A stretch of DNA of 64,000 bases from Candidatus Poribacteria bacterium (GCA_022822005.1 JAJECO010000003.1:1-64000), one strand, 5' to 3'; positions 33,515-42,151 are shown, numbered from the stretch's first letter. Numbers and translations are program-made. The notes: generated by a model not told the origin, from the sequence alone.

Positions 33515-34141
33515 TTAGTACACGTCCGATCCTTTCAGCGGAAGTGGCGCAATCCAAATATTGCGATACTTGACCGGGTTGCCGTGGTCTTGTAGTCGTA
33601 AGGGGCCCGGTTCTGCGGCATCGCCGTCCGTCGCCCCACCTGTAGCCCCCTGTATTTGGACATTATTCTGTATCACAATCCCGTTCTGCAGTACGGTTAC
33701 GCGAGCGTTATCTTCTACTTCTCCTGACTCACTGACGCGAGCGGCTCGAAATATCGCGTCGTATGTTTGCCACTCAAGCGGCGGCTTGCAAGCGTTTACC
33801 AACGATGCGAATTGGTTATAAATTGCACCGCAGTCTCCCATACCCGGTACATCAATCCCGTAGGAATCCAAGACCTGGATCTCATACCGCCCCTGAAGAA
33901 ATACTCCACTGTTACCCTTTGCTTGACCTGTTGCGTCTGGCATGTCGGGCGTCATGAACTCCAAGTGAAGTAGAAAGTCGGTAAACTGTTCCTTGCTCAC
34001 GATGTCGCCTTCGCCAGCGGTCACGGTCATCGCGCCGTCAGCAACCTCCCAAGCCGGTGCTCCCCCATCAAGTTTCGTCCAATTGCTGAGATCTGTGCCA
34101 TCAAAAAGAACAACTGCCGCCTCTGGTGGTGTTTGTGTCAT
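33515..34141 (-). CDS. DUF1080 / 3-keto-disaccharide hydrolase-like protein
   Basis: 208 residues with no signal peptide. Jellyroll phrases LFDGTDLSNWTKLDGG, DFLLHLEFMTPDM, GNSGVFLQGRYEIQVLDSYG, DCGAIYNQFASL, EWQTYDAIFRAAR, NGIVIQNNVQIQGATGG and GPLRLQDHGNPVKYRNIWIAPL identify the family; it is about 30 residues longer than the copy at 15899. An intrinsic terminator lies only 22-56 bases before its start codon and a structured leader with its own promoter precedes that, so expression is probably controlled by attenuation. Confidence 0.9.
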   Translation of the reverse strand: MTQTPPEAAVVLFDGTDLSNWTKLDGGAPAWEVADGAMTVTAGEGDIVSKEQFTDFLLHLEFMTPDMPDATGQAKGNSGVFLQGRYEIQVLDSYGIDVPGMGDCGAIYNQFASLVNACKPPLEWQTYDAIFRAARVSESGEVEDNARVTVLQNGIVIQNNVQIQGATGGATDGDAAEPGPLRLQDHGNPVKYRNIWIAPLPLKGSDVY

Positions 34142-34162
34142 CGGTTTGCCCTCTCTTATGGA

Positions 34163-34197
34163 AAATAAAAAAGCAGGGCTAAAAAATTAGCCCTGCT
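34163..34197 (-). terminator. Intrinsic terminator or attenuator before DUF1080 gene
   Basis: Minus strand: perfect 11-bp stem AGCAGGGCTAA/TTAGCCCTGCT (34187-34197, 34172-34182) with a 4-base loop, followed by TTTTTTATTTTC. It is as strong as the phoB terminator but sits inside the presumed leader of the next gene. Confidence 0.9.
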
Positions 34198-34347
34198 CTG
34201 CATCTACGGTTTAGATCAAGGGAAGAACCGTCTCCTAAGAGCAATTTCCCTTGATAGGGGAAGCACTGTCTCCTAAAAGACAGCACCTCCCTTGATCATT
34301 CCACTAGATGGTAACAAGAATGATCACCTCCTTTCGTTTTAAAGGAT
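34163..34347 (-). ncRNA. Structured leader or small RNA with three hairpins and a terminator
   Basis: About 185 nt from the predicted start to the terminator. Minus strand order: AAAGGAGGTGATC (34334-34322), matching the full anti-Shine-Dalgarno; stem GATCATTC/GAATGATC; a second stem (34291-34257) with TTTAGG in its loop; a third stem closed by ATCAAGGGAA/TTCCCTTGAT (34255-34215) also containing TTAGGAGAC; then the terminator. A 14-codon frame can start at TTG 9 bases after GGAGG. It is either a cis-acting attenuator for the DUF1080 gene or an independent small RNA. No known riboswitch class is recognised. Confidence 0.6.
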
Positions 34348-34353
34348 ATAAAT

Positions 34354-34382
34354 AGCATAGCACATACGATTTTTTTTGTCAA
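34354..34382 (-). promoter_or_regulatory. Sigma-70-type promoter of the structured leader
   Basis: Minus strand TTGACA (34382-34377), a 17-base spacer and TATGCT (34359-34354). The -35 is perfect and the -10 matches 4 of 6. Confidence 0.7.
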
Positions 34383-34540
34383 CAATAAAGGATATTCATT
34401 TTTTTTTGCTTTTTCTCGGATTTCAGAATCGGTAGTCAGAAGTGGAAAAGGGAAAAGACGGCTACCCGTTATCTCTAACTCTCATTCGCCATTAATATTA
34501 TCCACACTGAAAATAGGAAGTCAATCAGAACCATTTCTTA

Positions 34541-34569
34541 TTGACTTTTTCGCATAAAGGTGGTATGGT
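34541..34569 (+). promoter_or_regulatory. Sigma-70-type promoter of the ADC-like gene
   Basis: TTGACT (34541-34546), 17-base spacer, TATGGT (34564-34569), about 110 bases before the ATG at 34678. Confidence 0.5.
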
Positions 34570-34677
34570 GATTTGGACAGTAGGTGTATACTAATGGAAC
34601 TATTATACGCTACAAAATATGTACGAGTTTTTGTTCAAGAACACAACGGATAGAGTTCAAACTAACAGGAGGATACT

Positions 34678-35526
34678 ATGCCTTACAAACTTCGATCCGA
34701 CAAGATGTATATGATGCCAACACACTTTGGTCCCGGTATGGGACCACGGCAGGGTCCCTGTGGACGTAAATTTGAGTGCAAGGATAGTCCTAAGTCGACC
34801 TCGATATCGGTCAGTTTTTTGACGAATCGCGAACAACTTGAGGAATTTTTGCCTGAAGGCTTCGAGCTTGGTGCAGAGCCGGTCGTCAGCGTCTCTGCGT
34901 CCTATATGACAGAGATTGAGTGGTTGGCTGGTCGCGGGTACAATGTCCTCGGCGTTAGCTTTCCTGCGGTCTTCAACGGGGAGCGAGATCGCGCTGAAGG
35001 TAGCTTGCTGACGGTGCTTTGGGAGAATCTATGCGATCCGATTCTCACAGGTCGCGAACAGCTGGGGTTCTCGAAAATCTACTGTGAACTTCCAGAGCCC
35101 GTTGTGCTTCGCGGAGACACACACTGCATCGCCAGTTGGTTGGGCTTTAAGTTTTTGGACATGAAATTAACCAACATGACTCAGATAGAACTGGACACAA
35201 ACCCTGCCCCAGCAGCAGCCCCACCGGACGATGGTGTGCTGCGGGGAACTTTGCACTATAAATATATGCCCCGAACCGGGGAATGGGGGCAAGGCGACGT
35301 CGGCTATGCGGTACTTACGCCGGCAGAGGGAAGCAACAGCGTTACCAAAGAACTGTGGCGCGGTGAGGGAACCGTAGAATTCCACAAAGCGAGATGGGAA
35401 GACCTGCCGACCCAGTATCACGTAGTCAACGCCTTCCAGGAGTTGGAAATTAAAGAATACCGTGGCGCAACTATCTCTAAGAGCGTTGGAGGTAAAGACC
35501 TGAGCGATCAACGGATTCTTCATTAG
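34678..35526 (+). CDS. Acetoacetate decarboxylase-family protein
   Basis: 282 residues; AGGAGG precedes the ATG. The ADC fold is suggested by LPEGFELGAEPVVSVSASYMTEIEWLAGRGYNVLGVSF, a central ENLCDPILTGREQLGFSKIYCELPEP and C-terminal strands. The Schiff-base Lys of acetoacetate decarboxylase lies in a GxPKK-type motif; here GFSKIY keeps the first Lys but replaces the second, pKa-lowering Lys with Ile. It may therefore perform another imine-based reaction (aldolase- or hydratase-like). It precedes an aldo/keto reductase but is 238 bases away. Confidence 0.75.
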   Translation: MPYKLRSDKMYMMPTHFGPGMGPRQGPCGRKFECKDSPKSTSISVSFLTNREQLEEFLPEGFELGAEPVVSVSASYMTEIEWLAGRGYNVLGVSFPAVFNGERDRAEGSLLTVLWENLCDPILTGREQLGFSKIYCELPEPVVLRGDTHCIASWLGFKFLDMKLTNMTQIELDTNPAPAAAPPDDGVLRGTLHYKYMPRTGEWGQGDVGYAVLTPAEGSNSVTKELWRGEGTVEFHKARWEDLPTQYHVVNAFQELEIKEYRGATISKSVGGKDLSDQRILH

Positions 35527-35763
35527 GGGCAGGGTCACCCCGCTCCTACGAGCAGAGCGAAAAAAAACTATGTAATACACTTCCAATATCCATGTAAAAG
35601 GTACATCACCGAGGCACAGGGGGTGATTTAACGCAAATTCGTAAGTGCTCGCTCCCGATTTATCGGAAGTATCAATTTTTCTTCATTGCGCTGGCGTTCT
35701 ATTTTCTTCTCTGCGTCTTCGCGTCTCTGCGGTAAAATTGCAGGGAAAAACTGGAGGCAAGCT

Positions 35764-36753
35764 ATGGAATATAAGCCATTTGGTCAAACAGGGCTGCAGG
35801 TTTCAGCGATTGGATTTGGTTGCTGGGAGATGGGTGGCGGTTACGGTTCCATTGAGGAGTCGGAAGTTATAAAGGCGATTCACCGCGCCCTCGATCTCGG
35901 AATCAACTGCTTTGATACCGCCGAAGGCTATGGGAAGGGCAGATCTGAGGCATTATTGGCAAAAGCGTTGGGGACCCGGCGAAAAGACGTTATTGTCGTA
36001 ACCAAGTTTGGGGTAGGTTACGACGACCGCCCGAAAGGGAGGGACAGCCGGAAATCCATGGCACATGCTGCGATTGACCGGAGCCTGAAGGCGCTGAATA
36101 CCGATTATGTTGATGTGTATCTGGTTCATTGGCCAGACCGCACAACTCCCTTTGACGAAACAATGCAGGCACTGGAGGAGATTGTCCAACAGGGAAAGGT
36201 GCGTCACGTCGGTCTATCGAATTTTACGCTTGATGAAATCAAGACGTGCACGGCAATGCGTCGGGTTGAGGTTTTGCAGTATAGCTGCAATCTCTTTGAT
36301 CGGCGGATGGCAGAGTGGATCTTTCCTTACGCACAGGAGCAAGGGATTGGCGTCATGACTTATGGATCGCTCGCTTACGGTTTGTTGACGGGCGCATTTA
36401 CTGAAGATACCACATTTGAGGAAGGGGACTGGCGGCGCACTGGAGGCTGGGACATGTCGCTGAAGCTGTTCATACCAGAGGTTTTCAAACGCAACGTCCA
36501 AGCAGTCAACGAGCTCAAAGCGATTGCAGAACGGCATGGAAAGAAGCTCCCCCACCTCGCACTTAATTGGACATTATCCAATCCTGGCGTCAGCGTTTCG
36601 CTTGTTGGGGCAAGGCACGCCTCGGAAGTTGAAGACAATATGGGAGCGATCGGTTGGGGTTTGACGGACGATGTGCGAGCTGAAATCGATCAGGTCTTCG
36701 CCGAATACGAAATTGACACCGCCCCTAACAAGTGGGTGGAACAGGTCGATTAA
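35764..36753 (+). CDS. Aldo/keto reductase
   Basis: 329 residues from MEYKPFGQTGLQVSAIGFG; the 26 upstream codons are not family-like. The catalytic tetrad is visible: Asp and Tyr in CFDTAEGYGKG, Lys in IVVTKFGVG, His in VYLVHWPD. The barrel continues with VRHVGLSNFTLDEIK, QYSCNLFDRRMAEWIFPYAQEQGIGVMTYGSLAYGLLTGAF and the NADPH-binding VSVSLVGARHASEVEDN. Likely cytoplasmic NADPH-dependent reduction of an aldehyde or keto sugar; substrate unknown. Confidence 0.92.
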   Translation: MEYKPFGQTGLQVSAIGFGCWEMGGGYGSIEESEVIKAIHRALDLGINCFDTAEGYGKGRSEALLAKALGTRRKDVIVVTKFGVGYDDRPKGRDSRKSMAHAAIDRSLKALNTDYVDVYLVHWPDRTTPFDETMQALEEIVQQGKVRHVGLSNFTLDEIKTCTAMRRVEVLQYSCNLFDRRMAEWIFPYAQEQGIGVMTYGSLAYGLLTGAFTEDTTFEEGDWRRTGGWDMSLKLFIPEVFKRNVQAVNELKAIAERHGKKLPHLALNWTLSNPGVSVSLVGARHASEVEDNMGAIGWGLTDDVRAEIDQVFAEYEIDTAPNKWVEQVD

Positions 36754-36796
36754 TGCACGGATCTGGAAACTCGATTTGTAGGCTAACTAGGATCAT

Positions 36797-36969
36797 TTAT
36801 GGTGAATTAGACAAATAAGTGGACATTTGCCGACAACTTTGACCGTCGAGAAGTTTCCAAAGTCCCCCTGACGAGTTTCCCCCCTGACAAGGGGGGCTAG
36901 GGGGGTTGGGGGATTTAGGGGGTTGGTTGTTCATTGGGCGTGTCCAAATAATCCTAAAATCTACCATAG
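36797..36969 (+). mobile_element. MITE-like element, copy 2
   Basis: 173 bp starting TTATGGTGAATTAGACAAAT and ending CTACCATAG. It matches copy 1 at 31666 along both ends and across TTTCCAAAGTCCCCCTGAC. It is longer because the CCCCCTGACAAGGGGG segment is partly duplicated inside. Non-coding. Confidence 0.75.
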
Positions 36970-37056
36970 TTTTTCTGTAGGTGCTTGCAGCCCGCCTGTC
37001 CCGATTCATCGGGGATTTATCGGGGAGGGATTTCCAAATCTCGACACTGCGCTCTT

Positions 37057-37161
37057 TCTGTAGGAGGGATTTCCAAATCCCGACACTTCGATCTAAGAGC
37101 GACCTCCCGACTCCGACTTTTCAAACAAAATGGGTAAAAAGCCTAAAACTGAACAGCCCTA
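37057..37161 (+). repeat. 105-bp dispersed repeat, copy A
   Basis: Matches 57009-57113 over its full length with about a dozen differences. It begins TCTGTAGGAGGGATTTCC, where GTAG heads the palindrome GGGATTT-cc-AAATCCC, and ends with CCTAAAACTGAAcAGCCCTA. A degenerate partial unit lies immediately upstream (37025-37056). Confidence 0.8.
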
Positions 37162-37235
37162 TAGGCTAACTAGAGTGTGTTGACATTTCATCGCAACCAG
37201 ATAACCGAATGGGTTGCACAGACGCATCGTCCTCC

Positions 37236-37258
37236 GTAGGGGTTGGGTCTCCCAACCC
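37236..37258. repeat. GTAG-headed palindrome (REP-like)
   Basis: GTAG (37236-37239) then GGGTTGGG-tct-CCCAACCC (37240-37258), a perfect 8-bp stem. Confidence 0.5.
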
Positions 37259-37411
37259 GTTGTTCGGGAGAGATCGGACACACTACTGTTCTATAGCATG
37301 GTGTTGGGTTTCACTCTATTGGTGAGAGATCAATCAGAATCGCTATACAATTCAAGTGTAATACTTGATATTTCTCGTTGATTGCGTTCAACCCAACCTA
37401 CGCCCATCTCC

Positions 37412-37435
37412 GTAGGTCGGGCATCTTGCCCGACC
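37412..37435. repeat. GTAG-headed palindrome (REP-like)
   Basis: GTAG (37412-37415) overlaps the stem GGTCGGGCA-tct-TGCCCGACC (37415-37435). Confidence 0.5.
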
Positions 37436-37547
37436 CATATAGCCCCAGTTGCTTTGAACCCCGCCTGTGCCGATTTGTCGGGGATCCACCGGGACGGTGG
37501 TTACGGCATATTTCTTAATCCCGATTTGTCGGGGCGAAGTATGCCTA

Positions 37548-38648
37548 CTACTTTAGTATCAGCATCCGTCGTGTGGCTGTGAACTCACCTGCTGTTAGCG
37601 TGTAGAAATAGAGACCGCTGGCGACAGATTCACCGAGTTGATTCCGTCCATCCCAATAGGCTGCACGGCTGCGACTCTGATACATACCCGCCGCTTTATG
37701 TCCCACCGCCAAACGTCGCACTATCTCCCCGTTCATACCATAGATGGTCAACGTCACCTCCGCCGACTCCGCCAACTGATACGGTATCCATGTCTCCGGG
37801 TTAAACGGATTCGGATAGTTTGCCAACAACGCAGTTTCCTCTGGAATCAGCGAAGCTAACAAGCGTTCAAGGTTCTCTATACCCTCTTTGAAGGGGTGCG
37901 AACCGTCATCTTCCAACCGTGCCTGTGCAATCCACGCTTCTATCATCGCAGCATCTATGTTATCTGTCCCAATCGGCGGTGCTGCGGAAGCGGTGGTGCT
38001 ACCGATTGCCTGTGCGACGACAGTCAGATCAAGGATGTTGACAACACCATCACCGTTGACATCCGCAGGCTCGTCAGCAGAAACCGTTTGATTCAGTTTC
38101 TGTGCGACAAGCACCAGATCCACAATGGTGACAACCCCATCTCGATTTACGTCTTCCATAGTAAGCCCTTCCTCGACAGTGATGCGGATTCCGTGGGCGA
38201 TTGCATCAATCGTATCACCGCCAAGAGAGACGAACTGGAGGTTACGCAGTGCTACCTCCGACTCGCCACTCGCTTTCGCCTTAAACTGCGCCTTCAGTAG
38301 GGCGCCGGTGCCACTGACGCCTTGAGTAGATAGTCGCACAGCAGTGAGTCCAGTGATTTGACCTCTACTATTATCAATGCTCCCACTCTGAAAGAAGGTT
38401 GCTGCGCCTGTCTTTAGGAAATCGCCTTCGATTACATCAACGGCTTCAAGCGCAGCGCGATCAAACACAATATCAAACTGCCAGCCCATTAAGTCTGAAA
38501 CATTTCGGGCGCGAATATCGAGGGTAAACGTCTCACCGCGATGAATTGTTGCTGGGGAAATCGTGTATTCAACACCGGTATTTGCCACTGTATATTCAGC
38601 GCCGGGCTCAAATCCAAAAAAAAGCGTTACCATCACTAGGCGTGACAT
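37548..38648 (-). CDS. C-terminal part of the split LRR protein: cohesin, dockerin and sorting domain
   Basis: This frame continues the product of the upstream frame after a one-base shift at 38616-38623, so the ATG at 38648 is probably not a real start. From FGFEPGAEYTV it reads a cohesin-like domain (TISPATIHRGETFTLDIRARN, MGWQFDIVFDRAALEAVDV), then two dockerin-type calcium loops (DVNRDGVVTIVDLVLVAQKL, DVNGDGVVNILDLTVVAQAI). A C-terminal FlgD/T9SS-like sorting domain follows (NYPNPFNPETWIPYQL, VASGLYFYTLTAGEFTATRRMLILK). The parts suggest surface display and protein-protein docking. Confidence 0.85.
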   Translation of the reverse strand: MSRLVMVTLFFGFEPGAEYTVANTGVEYTISPATIHRGETFTLDIRARNVSDLMGWQFDIVFDRAALEAVDVIEGDFLKTGAATFFQSGSIDNSRGQITGLTAVRLSTQGVSGTGALLKAQFKAKASGESEVALRNLQFVSLGGDTIDAIAHGIRITVEEGLTMEDVNRDGVVTIVDLVLVAQKLNQTVSADEPADVNGDGVVNILDLTVVAQAIGSTTASAAPPIGTDNIDAAMIEAWIAQARLEDDGSHPFKEGIENLERLLASLIPEETALLANYPNPFNPETWIPYQLAESAEVTLTIYGMNGEIVRRLAVGHKAAGMYQSRSRAAYWDGRNQLGESVASGLYFYTLTAGEFTATRRMLILK

Positions 38649-41643
38649 TAACTGCCGCTAACAGGATATTTCTCCCTTGCTTCAGTGTTACCGGGAAAAA
38701 ATCACTGTAATCCTCACTCCAACGCCTATTAAGGTGCTCGTAAACCAAATCCCCGTTGAGCCAGACCTTTAGCCCGTGCAGGGCACCAACGTACATCGTT
38801 GTGTTCTGTTCCTGTGGAGAATAGAGGGATACAGTGCCGTAGACAACTCCACGGAACTCGCGTTTCAACATATCTTCAACGTTATCCCATCCCGTAGTTG
38901 GGAGTTTATAGAATGTCCACACATCATCACCGACAGATTGCCCTTCCACTGCTCCGTGGGTAGAGATCTCCATCTCTGTCACCCTCCCACTACTCACTTC
39001 TGATAGTAAGTCGGTACTGCTATCCAGCTTGGTATCCGGTAGCACGACCCATAGCCACGGTCCTTCTATCTTCGGGGCATCCGTGGGAAATCCCGGATTT
39101 GCGTGCCAAATAAGCGTTATATTCTCTCGTAACCCGTCCAAGGGCGAAAGGTCGGAAATTTTGTTGTTATGGATATCTAGCCACTTCAATTCGGTTAACC
39201 CCGCAAGCGGGGACACATCAGATATGTTATTCGCCGGAAGCTCCAGACGCGTTAACCCGGTTAACCCCGCAAGTGGCGATATATCCGATATTCCGGTGGC
39301 AATAAGATCCAGCTCTTTCAGACCTGTTAATCCTGTTAAAGGCGAGAGGTCTGACACCTCTGTCTCGTAGATGCTTATCTTTTCTAACTTTGTTAATTTT
39401 GCAAAGGGTGATAAATCAGATATAGGGTTCGCAACCCGAATCGATCTTAGGTTGATTAATCCGGCAATCGGTGACAGATCGGATACTTCGCCAGGATCAA
39501 AATCTGACCTGCTCCAATCGCCAAAAGTTAACCTTTCCAAACTGATTAACCCAGCAATTGGTGACAGGTCGAATACCGGAGTCAAAGACATCTCTAGGAC
39601 AGTGAGATTTTTTAAGCCTCTCAAGGGAGATATATCGGATACAGGATTGTCGTCAAACCGGAGGTACCGCAAGTTGATTAAGCCTGCTATCGGTGACAGA
39701 TCGGAAATCTGATTCTTGTTCTGCCAGGTCCAATCGCCAAGGATTAATTTGTTTAGATTTTTTGCAAATTGAAGGCCTGTCAAATCACGGATGTTCCCGG
39801 CATTCGCCTCAAGTTCTTCTAACCTTTCCATCTCCTCGACACTAATCGGGGTATTGGGACCTTTGCCAAGTAACTCCGCTATTGCGACACGTAGGTTCGG
39901 GTCCGGGATATGAACAACAGTGCCCGGCAACAGGTCCGGCTGCGAGGGACTATCAACCTCCGCTTCCGGGAAGTCCAAAGCGTAAATGATCGCAGGAAAA
40001 TTAGACCGCCACGCATCCCGTTTCATACTCCCATTGGGACTATCTAACACCAATAATCCTGCGTTCTGCAGCCCTATATTTTCACGAATCTTCTCAAGCA
40101 AGGCTTCGGTCTCCAACCCAACGACGGCAGCGGCGTATGCAGCGTCCACAGGTCCCTGAAACACCTCATGGAAACGGGAAATTGGTTCAATGTCGTCAAC
40201 CGCACCGCTTGTCGCCTCAAGGGCACCTTTGTAACGACTCATATCCTCCTGTAAAAGCGCGTCCATCTCTGACTGTGCAACGTATAGGCGTAAGGCATGG
40301 GCCTTGTCATACGCCGGGGTGGCATTACTTTCAATGACAGCGCGCACCTCGTCTTCAAATGTCTTCATCCCCTCTGTATGACAACCGAAACAGGATAACC
40401 CATTCCGCACCGTCGGGTCACTCGCTGCGGGGTTGGAAACGATGCTTATCGGTGCCTCGTCCAGACGGAAGCCGGTCGCATTGGTAACGTAGTAGGCTTG
40501 TAACCCGTTTGGCAGGTTGAAGATGACCTCACCACCATCATGGGTGAATGACAGCGGGTGGGTAAAGATGTTCTGTGTGCCGACGCTGCCTGCAAAGTCG
40601 TAACTCTTCCAATACGCGCCATAACGAGAGGTGTGCCGCTCTATTACCCGATTGTTATTGGAGACACCTGAATTGTTGGTGCCTGCCCGCCAGACATCAA
40701 CTCCCGGTGCATTGGTGATATTGCGTATCACATCAACCTCAAGTCGAGTCTCTAATCCCCTATCTGTCAATGGGAGAGAGAGTAGGTCATGGTATAGTGG
40801 AGGTAGAGATGCTTGTGCGACAAACCAATCGACATGAACCGATGGTATATCCGTCTTCATCTCCCCCTGTAACCGCGTCAGTTGTGCCTTCAGTGCGGTC
40901 TGTGTCGGTGCATCAAACCCAATGTGATAGGGATATGCCGCTTCTATCTGCCCCCACCCATCATTGACGTCCCATTCATAGTGTCTTAGGTCAATATAGA
41001 AGATAGTGCCTTCTGGGTCGATGGGGTGTGGGTTGGTAATTTCGCGCTCCCATGAGAGGCTGTTGATCAGTTTGTTGAGTCCCTTGCGGTATTCTTGGAG
41101 TATCCCCACAGACTCGCCTGCGTTATAGAGATGTGTCATTGCAAAGTATCGGGCATAGGCACGGTCAAAAGATGGGAGGGACATCAGATGCGTCTCAATG
41201 GTATTAAGGACTTCGCCGGGAGAGATGAAGTTGACATCGGTTGTAGGGGGCGTCGCCCAATCGGGAGCACCAGCTAATATCCAGTTTTTAACTGTTTCAA
41301 TCTGTGGATCGGGTAGCGGGGGACCGCCCAGCGGCATTAGTGGTCCGCCTTCTCCAAGCAGCCGCTTATACAGCCTAGAAGCTTCTGGGTTTCCCGGAAC
41401 AACGGGACCGTTTTCTGTAATGAGTGCGTTGTGTTCCATTAAGAGTGTTTCTTTATAAGCACCGTCAGGACCGTGGCAGATGAGGCAGCTTTGTTCAAAG
41501 ATAGCGTAGGTATCTAGGGCTATCTGTTGTTGGGGGTGTACACTTTGAGAACCTACAATAAATATCAATAAACCGATGAGTGGGATACAGCACCGCTGCT
41601 TATAAGCCCCAATCAAATTAGGAACGAGATAATGCTTAAACAT
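38608..41643 (-). CDS. N-terminal part of the split protein: cytochrome c and leucine-rich repeats
   Basis: 1011 residues in this frame. The N-terminus has a hydrophobic export signal (PLIGLLIFIVGS). Two haem motifs are present: CLICH (C53-H57) and CFGCH (C418-H422). A BamB/PQQ-unlike linker follows, then about ten internin-type 22-residue leucine-rich repeats (ISDLSPLAGLTGLTRLELPANN, about 600-830), then a beta domain (GLKVWLNGDLVYEHLNRR). It stops at TGA soon after NAFF because of an 8-T run; seven T would join it to the next frame and give about 1,360 residues. Probably an exported redox/adhesion protein; broken or recoded. Confidence 0.85.
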   Translation of the reverse strand: MFKHYLVPNLIGAYKQRCCIPLIGLLIFIVGSQSVHPQQQIALDTYAIFEQSCLICHGPDGAYKETLLMEHNALITENGPVVPGNPEASRLYKRLLGEGGPLMPLGGPPLPDPQIETVKNWILAGAPDWATPPTTDVNFISPGEVLNTIETHLMSLPSFDRAYARYFAMTHLYNAGESVGILQEYRKGLNKLINSLSWEREITNPHPIDPEGTIFYIDLRHYEWDVNDGWGQIEAAYPYHIGFDAPTQTALKAQLTRLQGEMKTDIPSVHVDWFVAQASLPPLYHDLLSLPLTDRGLETRLEVDVIRNITNAPGVDVWRAGTNNSGVSNNNRVIERHTSRYGAYWKSYDFAGSVGTQNIFTHPLSFTHDGGEVIFNLPNGLQAYYVTNATGFRLDEAPISIVSNPAASDPTVRNGLSCFGCHTEGMKTFEDEVRAVIESNATPAYDKAHALRLYVAQSEMDALLQEDMSRYKGALEATSGAVDDIEPISRFHEVFQGPVDAAYAAAVVGLETEALLEKIRENIGLQNAGLLVLDSPNGSMKRDAWRSNFPAIIYALDFPEAEVDSPSQPDLLPGTVVHIPDPNLRVAIAELLGKGPNTPISVEEMERLEELEANAGNIRDLTGLQFAKNLNKLILGDWTWQNKNQISDLSPIAGLINLRYLRFDDNPVSDISPLRGLKNLTVLEMSLTPVFDLSPIAGLISLERLTFGDWSRSDFDPGEVSDLSPIAGLINLRSIRVANPISDLSPFAKLTKLEKISIYETEVSDLSPLTGLTGLKELDLIATGISDISPLAGLTGLTRLELPANNISDVSPLAGLTELKWLDIHNNKISDLSPLDGLRENITLIWHANPGFPTDAPKIEGPWLWVVLPDTKLDSSTDLLSEVSSGRVTEMEISTHGAVEGQSVGDDVWTFYKLPTTGWDNVEDMLKREFRGVVYGTVSLYSPQEQNTTMYVGALHGLKVWLNGDLVYEHLNRRWSEDYSDFFPVTLKQGRNILLAAVNVTPSDGNAFFWI
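38616..38623 (-). other. 8-nt homopolymer at the frameshift site
   Basis: The minus strand reads GCTTTTTTTTGG. With 8 T the upstream frame ends at TGA (38608-38610). With 7 T it continues A-F-F-G-F-E-P-G into the cohesin/dockerin frame. It is a true mutation, a slippage site or an assembly error. Confidence 0.8.
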
Positions 41644-41756
41644 AAAGAGCCTCTCCTGATATGCTAGTAGTTTGCAATAGTTGATGATTTGTTATTGCTA
41701 TAGATGACAACTTACACTATTTGTAATTCGCTCATGTTAAGAGCCTATTTGAAAAG

Positions 41757-41858
41757 TCATTTGATACGATTTCGCATCAAGTAGATGGAAACAATGTATA
41801 CTATTGCCTCAGCCGTCTCAGCAGAACGTTCATAATCCAAAGTCAATCGGAGACCGCA
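41757..41858 (-). pseudogene. C-terminal fragment of an IS5-type transposase
   Basis: Minus-strand frame of about 33 codons, blocked upstream by a stop, reading LRLTLDYERSAETAEAIVYI then VSIYLMRNRIK-stop. The pattern DYER-x-ETAEA-x-x-YI and the closing basic LMRNR resemble the C-terminus of IS5/IS4-family DDE transposases. No catalytic residues or inverted repeats remain nearby, so this is a remnant. Confidence 0.55.
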
Positions 41859-42080
41859 TCAAGGCTGATTTAAACTGACAAATCGGTCTGATATATTAAC
41901 AGACCTTTATCAAAACAGCGAGAAAATTCTTAGAACCTATTTTATAGTAAAAATTATAATTACTGATACATTTGAATAATAACCACTGGTGTTAGTTTGC
42001 AGCTATTGATAACGTCAAACGTGATACAGAAAGTTTATGTAAACCTATTTTAGGACGGGACAGGCTCTTCGGTGCCTTTA

Positions 42081-42151
42081 GCCCCAGAGGGGCGACATGT
42101 TTATAGTACACGGATAAACAAATACCCCAAAGCCCCAGAGGGGCGACATGT
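42081..42151 (+). repeat. Two direct repeats of GCCCCAGAGGGGCGACATGT
   Basis: Identical 20-base units at 42081-42100 and 42132-42151, period 51, each with an internal palindrome GCCCC-aga-GGGGC. Two units with no further copies do not make a CRISPR array; this looks like a dispersed intergenic repeat. Confidence 0.7.

Larger units (their letters stand above)
36754..37547. other. Repeat-rich intergenic region
   Basis: About 800 bp with no supportable gene. It holds MITE copy 2 (36797-36969), two adjacent GGGATTT-cc-AAATC-type units, a 105-bp dispersed repeat (37057-37161), two further GTAG palindromes (37236-37258, 37412-37435) and CCGATT-type short palindromes near 37000, 37470 and 37520. 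Confidence 0.7.

Noticed and set aside
39029-39712. Two open frames on the plus strand with regular repeats
   Set aside because: They mirror the leucine-rich repeats of the minus-strand gene; the repeated DRSDT phrases come from the 66-base LRR period.
38990-39800. A CRISPR-like regular repeat pattern
   Set aside because: The period is about 66 bases, the repeats are diverged and in frame, and they encode LRRs.
42081-42151. Two identical 20-base units as a mini-CRISPR
   Set aside because: Only two units, internal palindromes, no leader or cas genes; a dispersed repeat is simpler.
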